Program-made: the position numbers and the translations under genes | Notes under the pieces: generated by a model | What the model was told of the DNA's origin: nothing | Databases searched by the model: none | What the model saw: only the letters and a program-made list of their open reading frames with translations | In this document: piece after piece, positions 13,335 through 22,023 of the stretch | Position numbering within the stretch: the first letter of the stretch is position 1 | Layout of the letters: each line of letters starts with the position of its first letter | Assembly (NCBI GenBank): GCA_934202965.1 | Contig: CAKPYN010000017.1 | Location: forward strand, 1-50,760 | Length of the DNA: 50,760 bases | From: an uncultured Megasphaera sp. | Lineage (GTDB): Bacteria; Bacillota; Negativicutes; Veillonellales; Megasphaeraceae | Reading direction: 5' to 3'

Positions 13335-15255
13335 AGTTAAATTATTATCACTGAAAATTCACAATTTCAAAGGGATTAGCGATTTACAAGTTACATTTCT
13401 TGGGGCGAATTGCGATATTTCCGGCAAGAATGCCAGCGGTAAAACGTCTATTGCCGATGCGTATTTATGGCTCATTAATGGCAAGAGCTACGAGCAGGGC
13501 CGGAATATTGATGAAATCATCAAGCGTATCGATGAAAACGGCAATCCGGTCACTGACAACGGTGAAGAACACACTGTTGAAATGACATTGAATTGCAACG
13601 GAACAGATAAGACGTTTAAAAAGTCTTATCAAGAAGTTTGGAAGAAAGTTCGCGGCAGTGCCAGCAAGACATTTTCCGGACATAAAACCATGTACTTCTT
13701 GGATGGTATGTCCTGCACCAAGTCGGTATATGATAAAGAATTAAAATCCATCCATGGCGATGTGCTGCCGATGCTCGCAAGGCCGCAGACATTTACAGAA
13801 ATGGAAACAAAGAAAAAACGCCAGCTGCTGATGCAGATTGTCGGCGAAGGGAAGAAAATCGAATATCCGGAACGTATTCAAAAGTATCTGAATACGTACG
13901 GTGATTTAAATTCCTCGCTGGATGCCGTCAATAAACAGCTGTCCGGGATAAACAACCAGCTCGACGAAATTCCGGTGCGGATTGATGAAATTAAAAAATC
14001 CATGCCGGAAAAAATCGAGGCATCATGCTTGAAAGAAGAAATCAATTCTTTAACAGACGACAAAGAAAAGCTGCGCCGGAAAATCGCGACGTACTCAGTA
14101 GACGACAAGGTGGCAGAGCTTGAAGTAACCTGTCGGCGGAAACAAAACGAAGCCGAAAATACAAAACGGCTGATTGCTACACTGCAAGATAATCAGCGGC
14201 AGAAAGTAACCGCAGCTCTTGGGAGTGCGCAAGATAAAAAGAAATCGCTTGTCAATCAGCTGAGCTATGAAAAAAGCCGGCTGCAAGCAAATTCAGCTAG
14301 CAAGGACGAAATGCTTGCGAAATGGGTAGAAGTCAAAAAGTCGGGATACAGTGGCTCGGATACTTGCCCAACCTGCGGGCAGCCACTCCCCGCAGATATG
14401 ATTAATAATGCAAAGGAAAACTTCAATCTTGACAAAGCGGAAAAACTGAAAGAAATCGGCGACCGCGGCAAGAAACTACACGAATTAATGTCTTTATCGT
14501 ATGAAAAAATCAAAGAGCTGGAAGCAGAAATTGTGGAAGCAGATAAAGATATTGCGAAATATCAAGAAGAATCCAAGAAGCTGGTAGAAAGCACCGCAGA
14601 AATTCTTGAATTGAATACAAAGCTTAATGGGCTGAACGCTGAAATCCAAGAACTTGTAAAGAAAATACAGGCATACGGCGAAAACGATATAAAAGCAAGC
14701 GAAGAAAAAGAAAACCTTGCCAGTGCCATGCGCGCAATCGACGCAGAGATTGAAAAGAAAATGGATTTACTTGCAAAATCCAAGGTCTACGATGATATGC
14801 AGGCGCGTGCCGACGGATTGAAACAACAGCAAAAAACATTGTCGGAACAATATGACGACTTGATGGAAATTAAAAAAGAAATGGAAAACATCATCAAGAA
14901 AATCGTAGATGATATAAAAACCCGGATTGCCGAAAAATTTAAGTTTGCAAGATTTTCGATGTATCAGCCGCAGATAAACGGCGGTATCAAAGAATGCTGC
15001 GAAGTACTCGACAAAGACGGCATACCGATTGACCGGGCGAGCAATCACGCCAGCCGGGTAAATACAAACATCGATATTGTTGATGCGCTCAGTAAATTCT
15101 ACGATGTATCGGCGCCGGTGTTCATTGATAACTGCGAAAGTGTCAATCAAGTACTCGATAGCGGTATAAATCAATTGATTCTTCTCACTGTTTCAAACGA
15201 TGAGCTACGTATAGAATCCAACTTAAAAGGTGTATGTATTACGAGAGGAGAATAA
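13327..15255 (+). CDS. SbcC/Rad50-like AAA ATPase
   Basis: The 642-aa protein begins KIHNFKGISDLQVTFLGANC, with Walker A G33-KNAS-GKT40. Long coiled coils flank a central CPTC zinc-hook (C347, C350), and a C-terminal Walker B-like APVFIDNCES lies near 596-605. This is the SMC/Rad50 architecture used in DNA end processing. With the RecT-like and MBL-fold genes that follow, it makes a phage recombination cassette. It is shorter than cellular SbcC, and no SbcD nuclease is adjacent; the MBL protein may fill that role. Confidence 0.85.
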   Translation: MYRVKLLSLKIHNFKGISDLQVTFLGANCDISGKNASGKTSIADAYLWLINGKSYEQGRNIDEIIKRIDENGNPVTDNGEEHTVEMTLNCNGTDKTFKKSYQEVWKKVRGSASKTFSGHKTMYFLDGMSCTKSVYDKELKSIHGDVLPMLARPQTFTEMETKKKRQLLMQIVGEGKKIEYPERIQKYLNTYGDLNSSLDAVNKQLSGINNQLDEIPVRIDEIKKSMPEKIEASCLKEEINSLTDDKEKLRRKIATYSVDDKVAELEVTCRRKQNEAENTKRLIATLQDNQRQKVTAALGSAQDKKKSLVNQLSYEKSRLQANSASKDEMLAKWVEVKKSGYSGSDTCPTCGQPLPADMINNAKENFNLDKAEKLKEIGDRGKKLHELMSLSYEKIKELEAEIVEADKDIAKYQEESKKLVESTAEILELNTKLNGLNAEIQELVKKIQAYGENDIKASEEKENLASAMRAIDAEIEKKMDLLAKSKVYDDMQARADGLKQQQKTLSEQYDDLMEIKKEMENIIKKIVDDIKTRIAEKFKFARFSMYQPQINGGIKECCEVLDKDGIPIDRASNHASRVNTNIDIVDALSKFYDVSAPVFIDNCESVNQVLDSGINQLILLTVSNDELRIESNLKGVCITRGE

Positions 15256-15256
15256 A

Positions 15257-16024
15257 ATGGAAAACAATTTAACAGTAAAACAGCAGGAAACGGCTATTGT
15301 TCCGGGATTCGGAACAGTACAGGGGTTCGAATCCTTGCAGCGAATTGCCAAAATGTTTGCAACAAGCAAGATTGTCCCGGATGCGTTTAAAAATAACGTG
15401 TCTGATTGCGCGATAGCTGTTGAAATGGCTGGACGGCTCAAAGCATCGCCGCTCATGGTCATGCAAAACCTATATATCGTATACGGTACGCCTTCCTGGT
15501 CGAGTAAGTTTTTAATCTCGACATTCAACCAGTGCGGACGGTTTGAACCTATTACGTATAAAGAAGTTGGGAAGAAAGGTACTGATACATGGGGTATGCA
15601 GGCTATCAGTGCAGATCTCAGAACAGGACAGGTTATTGAAGGACCGATTGTTACTATTGGAATGGCAAAGGCTGAGGGCTGGTATAACAAAAACGGTAGC
15701 AAATGGAAAACCATTCCGGAATTGATGCTCCGCTATCGGGCCGCCGCGTTCCTCATTCGCACGACGGCGCCTGAGATTAGCATGGGATTGATGAGTAACG
15801 ACGAAGTCGAAGACAAACACGAAGAACAACTCGACATTCCGACGGATGAAATTCAAAAGCACGCCAATGCCCAAACCATCGACGTGCACCCGCTGCCGGC
15901 GGATGAAGAAGAATCGGATATTCCAGCAGCACCCGGCCCGGAAGTGCCGCAGCCGAAACCGGAAACACCGCAGACCAAGGAAGAGCCAAAAGAAGAACTT
16001 TTTGACGAACCGGACTGGGCATAG
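15257..16024 (+). CDS. RecT-like single-strand annealing protein
   Basis: The 255-aa protein has LQRIAKMFATSKIVPDAF, CAIAVEMAGRLKASPLMVMQ, NLYIVYGTPSWSSKFLISTF and PELMLRYRAAAFLIR, a pattern found in phage recombinases of the RecT/Bet-like annealing group. It would pair single strands for recombination. The last 60 residues are acidic and proline-rich (PAAPGPEVPQPKPETPQ), perhaps an SSB-like interaction tail, ending DEPDWA. The ATG at 15257 has GAGGAG upstream. The family call is by motif memory, not alignment. Confidence 0.7.
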   Translation: MENNLTVKQQETAIVPGFGTVQGFESLQRIAKMFATSKIVPDAFKNNVSDCAIAVEMAGRLKASPLMVMQNLYIVYGTPSWSSKFLISTFNQCGRFEPITYKEVGKKGTDTWGMQAISADLRTGQVIEGPIVTIGMAKAEGWYNKNGSKWKTIPELMLRYRAAAFLIRTTAPEISMGLMSNDEVEDKHEEQLDIPTDEIQKHANAQTIDVHPLPADEEESDIPAAPGPEVPQPKPETPQTKEEPKEELFDEPDWA

Positions 16025-16026
16025 AA

Positions 16027-16722
16027 ATGATTACATTTACATCGTTTGCCAGCGGCAGCCGTGGGAACCTCTACACTGCCGCGACGGCAAATACCAAAAT
16101 TCTGTTGGATTGTGGCATCAGCAAAAATAAGCTGATGGGATGTGTGAAATTAAGCAGCATTGACGGCTGCTTTATCACACACGAACATCAAGACCATTGC
16201 AAGAGCGTGGGCGAAGTCATTAAAAGAGGTATCCCAACATACATGACCGCTGGAACCGCCGAAGCACTGGGGATTGATGCGAATGCAGTAGAAATCATTC
16301 GTCCAGGTACGCGCATTAAAGTATCCGATGATATGGCATTACTGCCGTTTGCCACACATCACGATGCACGCGAACCGTGTGGGTGTATTTTGCAGGATAC
16401 GGACGGCGACGCACTATTATATGCGACCGATACGTATTATTTAAATGATATTGTTAATGGATTGACAACGATTTGTGTCGAGTGCAATCACTCGTATGAG
16501 ATTTTAAAAAGAAAGATATGGTCGGGAGCAAATAAAAAGCTTTTGAATCGTATCACACATAGTCATTTAGCACTGGAAACGCTCCTTGAATGGCTTATAG
16601 AATGCGATTTATCGCGCTGCCGGGAAATATATTTATTGCATATGAGCGATGACAACGGCGACGCGGACGGATTTAGGAAAACGGTTGAGAAAGTTACCGG
16701 AGTACCGACTATTATTTGTTAA
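16027..16722 (+). CDS. MBL-fold metallohydrolase (YycJ/WalJ-like)
   Basis: The 231-aa protein carries the metallo-beta-lactamase signature THEHQDH (H52, H54, D56, H57), a further FATHHDA loop, and YATDTYYLND, with a late LLHMSDDNGD. The start FTSFASGSRGNLY is typical of YycJ-type exonuclease-like members. In phages this gene regularly sits with RecT-like proteins, where it may act as the exonuclease of the pair. It starts two bases after the RecT-like stop. Confidence 0.85.
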   Translation: MITFTSFASGSRGNLYTAATANTKILLDCGISKNKLMGCVKLSSIDGCFITHEHQDHCKSVGEVIKRGIPTYMTAGTAEALGIDANAVEIIRPGTRIKVSDDMALLPFATHHDAREPCGCILQDTDGDALLYATDTYYLNDIVNGLTTICVECNHSYEILKRKIWSGANKKLLNRITHSHLALETLLEWLIECDLSRCREIYLLHMSDDNGDADGFRKTVEKVTGVPTIIC

Positions 16723-16755
16723 AAAGAAAGGGATTTTACGATGAAGGTATAAAAC

Positions 16756-17625
16756 ATGGCTAGACCGACAAAACAAGGGCTTGATTACTTTCCTTTGGAC
16801 GTTGGGTTTTTGCAAGATGTAAAAATACGCAGGATTATGCGGGCTTGTGGAATACAATCTATCCCGATACTAATCAGCCTGCTGGCTAATATCTACAGAG
16901 ATGACGGGTATTTTCTTAAGTGGGACAACGATATGCCTTTTCTAATTGCTGACGAGCTTGGGGTTAGCGAGGGCGCAGTATGCGAGACTGTCAATAAGGC
17001 GGTTCAGATAGATTTCTTCAATGCCGATATGTTTGAGCAATATAAAATACTTACCTCGATTGCGATACAAAAGCGTTTTTTTTCCGCAACATGTCGAAGA
17101 AAAGAGGTATTTTACGACGGGAGATTTATGCTCTTAAACAGCTCAGACTACAAAAATTTAGTTAATGTATACAAAAACCCAGTTAATGTATACAAAAACC
17201 CAGTTAATGTATACGGTAATGAACAAAGTAAAGTAAAGAAAAGTAAAGAAAAGAATATTAATAATAGTAGTAAGGAGGAAGTCGAACGTTCGGATACGAA
17301 AGAAATCATTAAATTTTTTCAAGACAACTTTCATCCGAACATTAGCTCATTTGAAAGTGAGACGCTTTTATCCTTGCTAGCTGAATTTAAAAAAGATGTA
17401 TTGCTGGATGCAATGAAGATTGCTGTAAAAAGCAACGTCCGCAACCTGCGATACGTCGAAGGAATACTAAGAAGAAAGGAATCTAATCCGTTTGGTGGTG
17501 ATGAATATGCAGCAAATAGGATCAGGAACAGAGGAGTTCAGAAAAAAGATAGCACTGCTAAGAGAAAAAACAAAGTGCTTACCGACTGGAGCCAAGTATC
17601 CGACAATTGGGACGACTACGTGTAA
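16756..17625 (+). CDS. DnaD-like phage replication initiator
   Basis: The N-terminal 110 residues (GLDYFPLDVGFLQDVKIRRI, SIPILISLLANIYRDDGYFL) match the Lin1244/Lin1753 winged-helix domain. The C-terminal half, about 175-265 (FFQDNFHPNISSFESETLLS, VRNLRYVEGILRRKE), is the DnaD domain. Such proteins start phage replication and recruit the helicase loader, the next gene. In the linker the peptide NVYKNPV repeats, because the DNA carries 21-base repeats that look like origin iterons. The last 125 bases overlap the next gene. Confidence 0.88.
   Translation: MARPTKQGLDYFPLDVGFLQDVKIRRIMRACGIQSIPILISLLANIYRDDGYFLKWDNDMPFLIADELGVSEGAVCETVNKAVQIDFFNADMFEQYKILTSIAIQKRFFSATCRRKEVFYDGRFMLLNSSDYKNLVNVYKNPVNVYKNPVNVYGNEQSKVKKSKEKNINNSSKEEVERSDTKEIIKFFQDNFHPNISSFESETLLSLLAEFKKDVLLDAMKIAVKSNVRNLRYVEGILRRKESNPFGGDEYAANRIRNRGVQKKDSTAKRKNKVLTDWSQVSDNWDDYV
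17149..17215 (+). repeat. Iteron-like 21-base repeats inside the DnaD-like gene (candidate origin)
   Basis: GTTAATGTATACAAAAACCCA occurs exactly at 17161-17181 and 17182-17202, followed by a partial copy at 17203-17215 and preceded by a diverged half copy (17149-17160). A strongly AT-rich tract follows (17216-17280). Direct iterons next to an AT-rich stretch within the initiator gene is the lambda O-type origin layout. I infer this is the phage origin. Confidence 0.65.
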
Positions 17626-18205
17626 TACTGAATTTTTGGAGCAGCACGGCATCTATAAACGATTTTGGGATGTCACGATAGACAATATGAAAAAACGCGG
17701 CATTCCGGCCGCTGCGGCTCAAAACTTCTCTATCGTGTGTGATTATATTAAAAATATCGAAAAACACGTCCAGAAGGGGCAGGGACTTATTTTTCTAGGC
17801 GGTGTGGGCACGATGAAGACCACCCTGGCCATTGCGGTGCTGCGATTTTATCTAGAGAAGAAAAAGCAGGGTTATTTCATTCCGATGGTGAGCCTGCTTG
17901 ATACGCTGAACAGCATGCGAGAACGCCATGACGGCGGACTCATGAATTTCGAAAACAAAATACGAAATACGCCGCTGCTGGTGCTCGATGACCTTGGGGC
18001 GGAATACGATCATACTTTTATACAAGCCAAGGTCGATGCAATTATCGCTGAACGGTACAATCGCATGAAAGCGACGATTATTACAAGCAACCTGCCGCCT
18101 AAAGATATTTTAGATCGGTATCAGTTGCGGATTTTTGACAGATTAAAAGCGACGAACAAATTGCTGGTCTTTAATGGCCCGTCGCTGCGGCAGTATGAAG
18201 AATAA
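17501..18205 (+). CDS. DnaC-like helicase loader ATPase
   Basis: The 234-aa AAA+ protein has an unusual Walker A, GGVGTMKTT, where the Gly before Lys of GxGKT is Met, and a clear Walker B (LLVLDDLGAE), then ATIITSNLPPKDI (sensor 1) and RIFDRLKA (arginine finger/box VII). It loads the replicative helicase at the origin with the DnaD-like protein. Its first 42 codons overlap the DnaD gene in another frame. I take ATG 17501; a TTG at 17492 is also possible. Confidence 0.85.
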   Translation: MNMQQIGSGTEEFRKKIALLREKTKCLPTGAKYPTIGTTTCNTEFLEQHGIYKRFWDVTIDNMKKRGIPAAAAQNFSIVCDYIKNIEKHVQKGQGLIFLGGVGTMKTTLAIAVLRFYLEKKKQGYFIPMVSLLDTLNSMRERHDGGLMNFENKIRNTPLLVLDDLGAEYDHTFIQAKVDAIIAERYNRMKATIITSNLPPKDILDRYQLRIFDRLKATNKLLVFNGPSLRQYEE

Positions 18206-18224
18206 AAAATTAAGGAGAAATCAA

Positions 18225-18479
18225 ATGACAGAAACGACAGACAAAATTATTGAATATATGCAAGATTTGATTCATGACGATATTTCCTCAGTGGTAGTTA
18301 TCAATGACGACAAACCGGTTGTGTTTGCAGCAATGAATAAAGACGAAGAATTAGAAACGTTGAATTTAATGATAAACGCTATTGTTGGAATTGGGAAACA
18401 ATGCAATATCAAGAAACGTTTTGAAATCTATCAAGGACTGCGTGATGTAGCCAATGCTGTTATGCGGGGTGAAAAATAA
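18225..18479 (+). CDS. Small acidic phage protein
   Basis: An 84-aa protein (MTETTDKIIEYMQDLIHDDI...) behind TAAGGAG, with no recognised domain. It is predicted mixed alpha/beta, ending RDVANAVMRGEK. Its stop overlaps the next ATG (TAATG). Confidence 0.6.
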   Translation: MTETTDKIIEYMQDLIHDDISSVVVINDDKPVVFAAMNKDEELETLNLMINAIVGIGKQCNIKKRFEIYQGLRDVANAVMRGEK

Positions 18480-19069
18480 TGAAGTACGGATTAGCAGGAA
18501 CATTCAGCAAAATGAAATGGCTCAAAGCACGAGATATTATTGATGAGAGCATCGACTGGGCTGGCGCACTGGTATTTCAAGCCCTGCATGACATGAATTT
18601 CAAGTTCCGGTTTGGCGAAAAGCGGCTTGAAAAAATCGGAGACGATCTGGAAGATGTAGATAAAGAAAATAGCGGCTTTTTAATTAGATGGAAAGCAGAA
18701 ATAGAAAAAAATGGTTACGACCATATGTTTACACTCAAATTAGCCGAAACGCTGGAAAAGAAGCTGACGAATAACACGCGTAACTTGGAATTAAAGAGAA
18801 ATGTACAGGATATGATTATAGGATCTATCATTGTCATTATCTACAAAGCGGCGAAACGGTATGATTTTAAAAAGTGCAACATCACAGAAATTATGGAAAA
18901 GTTAAAGCTATATGAATATCTCATACGGAAAGATGAATTAAAGATATATGATTTCATGAAATGTTTACAACGTGAATGCAACGTGAAATTTCCCGTTTTA
19001 CTTGAATATGAAACGAAAAATGGAACTGTGGATATTGGCCCACGGCATGCAATATATAAAGGAGCGTAG
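18479..19069 (+). CDS. Phage protein of unknown function
   Basis: A 196-aa, mostly helical, charged protein (MKYGLAGTFSKMKWLKARDI; KLAETLEKKLTNNTRNLELK), with no motif I can assign. It is translationally coupled to the gene before it and sits between the helicase loader and SSB, so a replication link is plausible but unproven. Confidence 0.6.
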   Translation: MKYGLAGTFSKMKWLKARDIIDESIDWAGALVFQALHDMNFKFRFGEKRLEKIGDDLEDVDKENSGFLIRWKAEIEKNGYDHMFTLKLAETLEKKLTNNTRNLELKRNVQDMIIGSIIVIIYKAAKRYDFKKCNITEIMEKLKLYEYLIRKDELKIYDFMKCLQRECNVKFPVLLEYETKNGTVDIGPRHAIYKGA

Positions 19070-19072
19070 CAA

Positions 19073-19237
19073 GTGAATACAAGAAAGTTGATGCGAATCA
19101 AAGCATTAAAGTGGTTGCCGACGACGGAATTACTATATAAAGCAATGGTTAGACTAATGTATTCGGAATTTTTTAATAATAAAAATAAAGAACATATTTA
19201 TTTTGAAGAAATAATGAAAGGAAGAAGATACCAATGA
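19073..19237 (+). CDS. Small phage protein (54 aa)
   Basis: A GTG start after AAGGAG opens a 54-residue basic frame (VNTRKLMRIKALKWLPTTEL ... MKGRRYQ). Its stop overlaps the ssb ATG (ATGA), which supports expression. No family is recognised. Confidence 0.5.
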   Translation: MNTRKLMRIKALKWLPTTELLYKAMVRLMYSEFFNNKNKEHIYFEEIMKGRRYQ

Positions 19238-19638
19238 AGAGCATTAACAGGTGTACTCTTTTAGGAAGAGTGGGGAAAGAAGTAAACTTATCATATACAA
19301 AAGCGGGAACGGCATATTTACGGTTTTCCGTTGCATGTAGTGAAAATTACAAAGACAAAAACGGGGATTGGCAGGAAGCAACAACATGGATTCCGGTCGT
19401 AGCATTTCAGACGCTGGCAGAAAATGCAAGCACGCTGACGAGTGGACAATGGGTACACGTAGAGGGCAAGCTGCGGATACAGAAAGAAGAAAAAGACGGA
19501 CAGAAAAAGACTTACATATCTGTCTTGGCCAACGTCATCTCACTGGCATACCGTGATTACGTGCCGAAAGATCAAAAGTCAAGCAGTGGCGGATTTAGTG
19601 ACATGGGGCAGGATACTAACGAAGAAATCCCGTTTTAA
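19234..19638 (+). CDS. ssb: Single-stranded DNA-binding protein
   Basis: The 134-aa protein has the OB fold of SSB: MKSINRCTLLGRVGKEVNLS, RFSVACSENYKDKNGDWQEA, VEGKLRIQKEEKDGQKK, and the acidic protein-docking tail NEEIPF (usual form DDIPF). It covers single strands during phage replication and recombination. It is shorter than host SSB because the disordered linker is brief, as is normal in phage versions. Confidence 0.95.
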   Translation: MKSINRCTLLGRVGKEVNLSYTKAGTAYLRFSVACSENYKDKNGDWQEATTWIPVVAFQTLAENASTLTSGQWVHVEGKLRIQKEEKDGQKKTYISVLANVISLAYRDYVPKDQKSSSGGFSDMGQDTNEEIPF

Positions 19639-19668
19639 ATAATATTTGCAAGAAAGGACAAAAATGCA

Positions 19669-20307
19669 ATGTATAGAACAAAAAAAAATAACGTGTATGG
19701 ATACATCCGTGTATCCACGAAAGAACAGAACGAAGAACGGCAAGTAATTGCGCTGCGTGAAAGTGGTGTAACAGAAAATCACATTTTCATGGATAAGCAG
19801 TCAGGAAAAGATTTCGACAGGCCACAATACCAAATCATGATACAAAAAATGAAGCGTGGCGACTTGCTTTATATCAAAAGTATCGACCGGCTGGGAAGAA
19901 ATTACGAAGAAATACTAATCCAGTGGCGAACTTTGACAAAAGACCGAGGAATTGACATTGCCGTTTTGAATATGCCGTTGCTTGATACACGGCGTGGTAA
20001 GGACCTTATCGGCACATTCTTGAGCGATGTCGTATTGCAGGTATTATCGTTTGTCGCCGAAAACGAACGCAACAATATCCGACAGCGACAAGCGGAAGGG
20101 ATAGCAGCAGCCAAAGCACGAGGCGTAAAGTTCGGACGGCCCCGAAAACCGTTGCCAACTAATTTTTACAGCATGTACAAAAAATGGAAATGCGGCGAAA
20201 TATCGGGAATGGCTGCGGCTAGAGAGTGCGGTATGCCACTATCTACATTTCGATACAAAGCGGGATTTGTGGAAAATATGCCGGCTGTGATTGGAGGAGT
20301 GGTGTAA
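19669..20307 (+). CDS. Small serine recombinase (resolvase/invertase type)
   Basis: The 212-aa protein has the resolvase catalytic domain: YGYIRVSTKEQNEERQ with nucleophile S16, SGKDFDRPQ, LYIKSIDRLGRNYEEIL, then the long E helix (VAENERNNIRQRQAEGIAAA) and a C-terminal helix-turn-helix (SGMAAARECGMPLSTFRYK). Such enzymes resolve dimers or invert segments. It is a second recombinase besides the integrase, placed in the replication region. No inversion crossover pair was seen in the window. Confidence 0.88.
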   Translation: MYRTKKNNVYGYIRVSTKEQNEERQVIALRESGVTENHIFMDKQSGKDFDRPQYQIMIQKMKRGDLLYIKSIDRLGRNYEEILIQWRTLTKDRGIDIAVLNMPLLDTRRGKDLIGTFLSDVVLQVLSFVAENERNNIRQRQAEGIAAAKARGVKFGRPRKPLPTNFYSMYKKWKCGEISGMAAARECGMPLSTFRYKAGFVENMPAVIGGVV

Positions 20308-20712
20308 ATGACTGTACAAACGATTGATAGAAAAAATCTTATTGAAGTGCTTTCTAAGAATCCTGATTTACCGATTATCGCCAGCGTATACTCGGAAGTG
20401 GTCGCAGACGATGGGATAGCATATTGGTATGGAGATGTTGAAGAATCGAGCTGCTACACCGATACGTTATGGGCTGGTAAGCAGCAGATGTGGTCATTAG
20501 ACGACGCTTTAGACGATATGATGGAGTTTTTTGATTTTGAATTCCCGGAAAAATCAATCGGAGATATTTACGATTTAAGCGATGAAGAAATTGATAAGTG
20601 GATGAAAAAAGCAGAGAAATTCATTTTAAGCCTGCCGTGGAAAAAATATATTGTAATAAATGTCACGACGCCGGACAGCTTGCAAGGAGATGATGGAAAC
20701 GAAGACATTTGA
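20308..20712 (+). CDS. Phage protein of unknown function
   Basis: A 134-aa acidic protein (NLIEVLSKNPDLPIIASVYS, EESSCYTDTLWAGKQQMWSL, DEEIDKWMKKAEKFILSLPW). Similar small acidic proteins are widespread in Firmicute phages, without known function. The ATG follows the recombinase stop directly, and its end overlaps the next gene. Confidence 0.55.
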   Translation: MTVQTIDRKNLIEVLSKNPDLPIIASVYSEVVADDGIAYWYGDVEESSCYTDTLWAGKQQMWSLDDALDDMMEFFDFEFPEKSIGDIYDLSDEEIDKWMKKAEKFILSLPWKKYIVINVTTPDSLQGDDGNEDI

Positions 20713-21115
20713 GTGGCACGAGGCGTGGAAAGAAACGCCGAAAACAAACGACGGAATTAGTGAGCTGCTTATTGCTAATTATGTAGCCGGAAAAGATAGT
20801 AAGACAGGTAAAAACATATACGAATATGTGCTATGCGTTTATAACGAAGCCGAGCAATGCTTTGTTGCAATTGGGAGCAATCTTCTTGATGTTGCAGAAA
20901 ATCAGATATGCCTTGATTGGAAATACGTACACCAGTGGGCATATATTCCGCACACTAAAGATGTCAATGAATTGAAATGCAAAATCAATCAGATAGCTAG
21001 ATACATTGACTACTATTGTTGGGAATGCTCTGAATGCCCAGTTGTCGATAAATGCCGGGATTTAAAAACAGGAAATTGTAAAGAAACGATAGTCAAGTAT
21101 TTGAAGGGAGAATAG
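20693..21115 (+). CDS. DUF551-like protein with C-terminal four-cysteine motif
   Basis: The 140-aa protein starts FEWHEAWKETPKTNDG and continues to WKYVHQWAYIPHTKD, like DUF551 domains of phage proteins. It then adds a tail of about 50 residues with CWECSECPVVDKC...C and a final IVKYLKGE. The tail closely resembles the next small genes (21119, 21632), so it looks like a fusion of DUF551 with a four-cysteine module. The start among tandem ATGs is uncertain. Confidence 0.6.
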   Translation: METKTFEWHEAWKETPKTNDGISELLIANYVAGKDSKTGKNIYEYVLCVYNEAEQCFVAIGSNLLDVAENQICLDWKYVHQWAYIPHTKDVNELKCKINQIARYIDYYCWECSECPVVDKCRDLKTGNCKETIVKYLKGE

Positions 21116-21118
21116 ACC

Positions 21119-21337
21119 ATGTCAACGCGTGAAAAAAGGGGAAGAATTAAAAAAGCATTGAAATATATTGAAGACTACGCATTAAAGGGGACAGGGGAAT
21201 TAGACAAAACGAGAAATCTAGCATCATTCATTTCAACGAGTGTATTTAACTGCTCAAAATGCCCAGCAAACCATACAATCGACTGTGATGGTAGCGCGTG
21301 CGAAGAAACAATGTTTAAGTACTTAAATGGAGAATAG
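21119..21337 (+). CDS. Small four-cysteine protein
   Basis: The 72-aa protein has a charged helix (KRGRIKKALKYIEDYALKG), then NCSKCPANHTIDCDGSACEE and MFKYLNGE. The CxxCP...C...C pattern, with a following [IM]xKYLxGE end, is shared with the previous gene's tail and with the gene at 21632. Zinc or cluster binding is likely. The role is unknown. Confidence 0.6.
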   Translation: MSTREKRGRIKKALKYIEDYALKGTGELDKTRNLASFISTSVFNCSKCPANHTIDCDGSACEETMFKYLNGE

Positions 21338-21340
21338 ATT

Positions 21341-21619
21341 ATGAAATTCGGAAAATACGAAGCAAAAAAACGGGAAGGCACATACAACGATATTGTTGGC
21401 ATCAGTCAATGGGTGATTGGATTTAAAAACGGCTACGAAGCAAGCATTATAACTGGTAAATACACACACACAAATAAAGAATATCCGTATGAATTAGCAG
21501 TGCTTAAAAATGGCGAAGTGTGCTATGATACGCCGATTGCGCACGACGTTATTGGGCATTTGACGGCAGACGAGGTCGGGGAAATACTGGCGAAGATTGA
21601 AGCACTGCCCAAGGCGTAG
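21341..21619 (+). CDS. Phage protein of unknown function
   Basis: A 92-aa protein (MKFGKYEAKKREGTYNDIVG, YELAVLKNGEVCYDTPIAHD, HLTADEVGEILAKIEAL). Short proteins with this IxHDVxGxLTxxEV pattern are frequent in phages of Firmicutes, without known function. It starts three bases after the previous stop. Confidence 0.6.
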   Translation: MKFGKYEAKKREGTYNDIVGISQWVIGFKNGYEASIITGKYTHTNKEYPYELAVLKNGEVCYDTPIAHDVIGHLTADEVGEILAKIEALPKA

Positions 21620-21631
21620 AAAGGAGAAATA

Positions 21632-21808
21632 ATGGTGAATAAAAATAATGATACAGTGACTGTTAGAAAGAAAAGACTTGAAAAAATAATAAATTACATC
21701 AGTACATATACATCTGATTGTAGTGATTGCCCGGTTTGTGATGTGTGCGATAACTACGAAACGTGTACAGAGGCATTTCGGTGGTACATGAAAGGAGAAA
21801 ATGGATGA
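21632..21808 (+). CDS. Small four-cysteine protein (58 aa)
   Basis: An ATG after AAAGGAG opens a 58-residue frame with RKKRLEKIINYISTYTS, then CSDCPVCDVCDNYETC and FRWYMKGENG. It is a third relative of the four-cysteine proteins at 20693 and 21119. Its stop overlaps the next ATG. Confidence 0.6.
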   Translation: MVNKNNDTVTVRKKRLEKIINYISTYTSDCSDCPVCDVCDNYETCTEAFRWYMKGENG

Positions 21809-22023
21809 TTACGGACGAAAAAGCCAATATTTACAAAGATAGCCGAGGCTGGGAGTATAAAGTAGGTGCTGGCATTGGCGGGGATACGTACAAGGGAAAA
21901 TATAAAAAGATAAGAACACTATCGTGGAAATGCATGAGAGCATTGCCGTGGAGAAAAACACGAAAAGAAGCACAAGCAGACCTTGATTTGTATGCAAAAG
22001 CTAAAGGATGGGAAAAGCAATGA
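21805..22023 (+). CDS. Small phage protein
   Basis: A 72-aa basic protein (MITDEKANIYKDSRGWEYKV, WRKTRKEAQADLDLYAKAKG). The repeated RKEAQADLDxYAKxKGW end is typical of many small phage proteins of unknown role. It overlaps both neighbours by four bases. Confidence 0.55.
   Translation: MITDEKANIYKDSRGWEYKVGAGIGGDTYKGKYKKIRTLSWKCMRALPWRKTRKEAQADLDLYAKAKGWEKQ

Noticed and set aside
17161..17215. CRISPR array
   Set aside because: The repeats are directly adjacent with no spacers and lie in frame within a replication gene, so they are iterons or peptide repeats.
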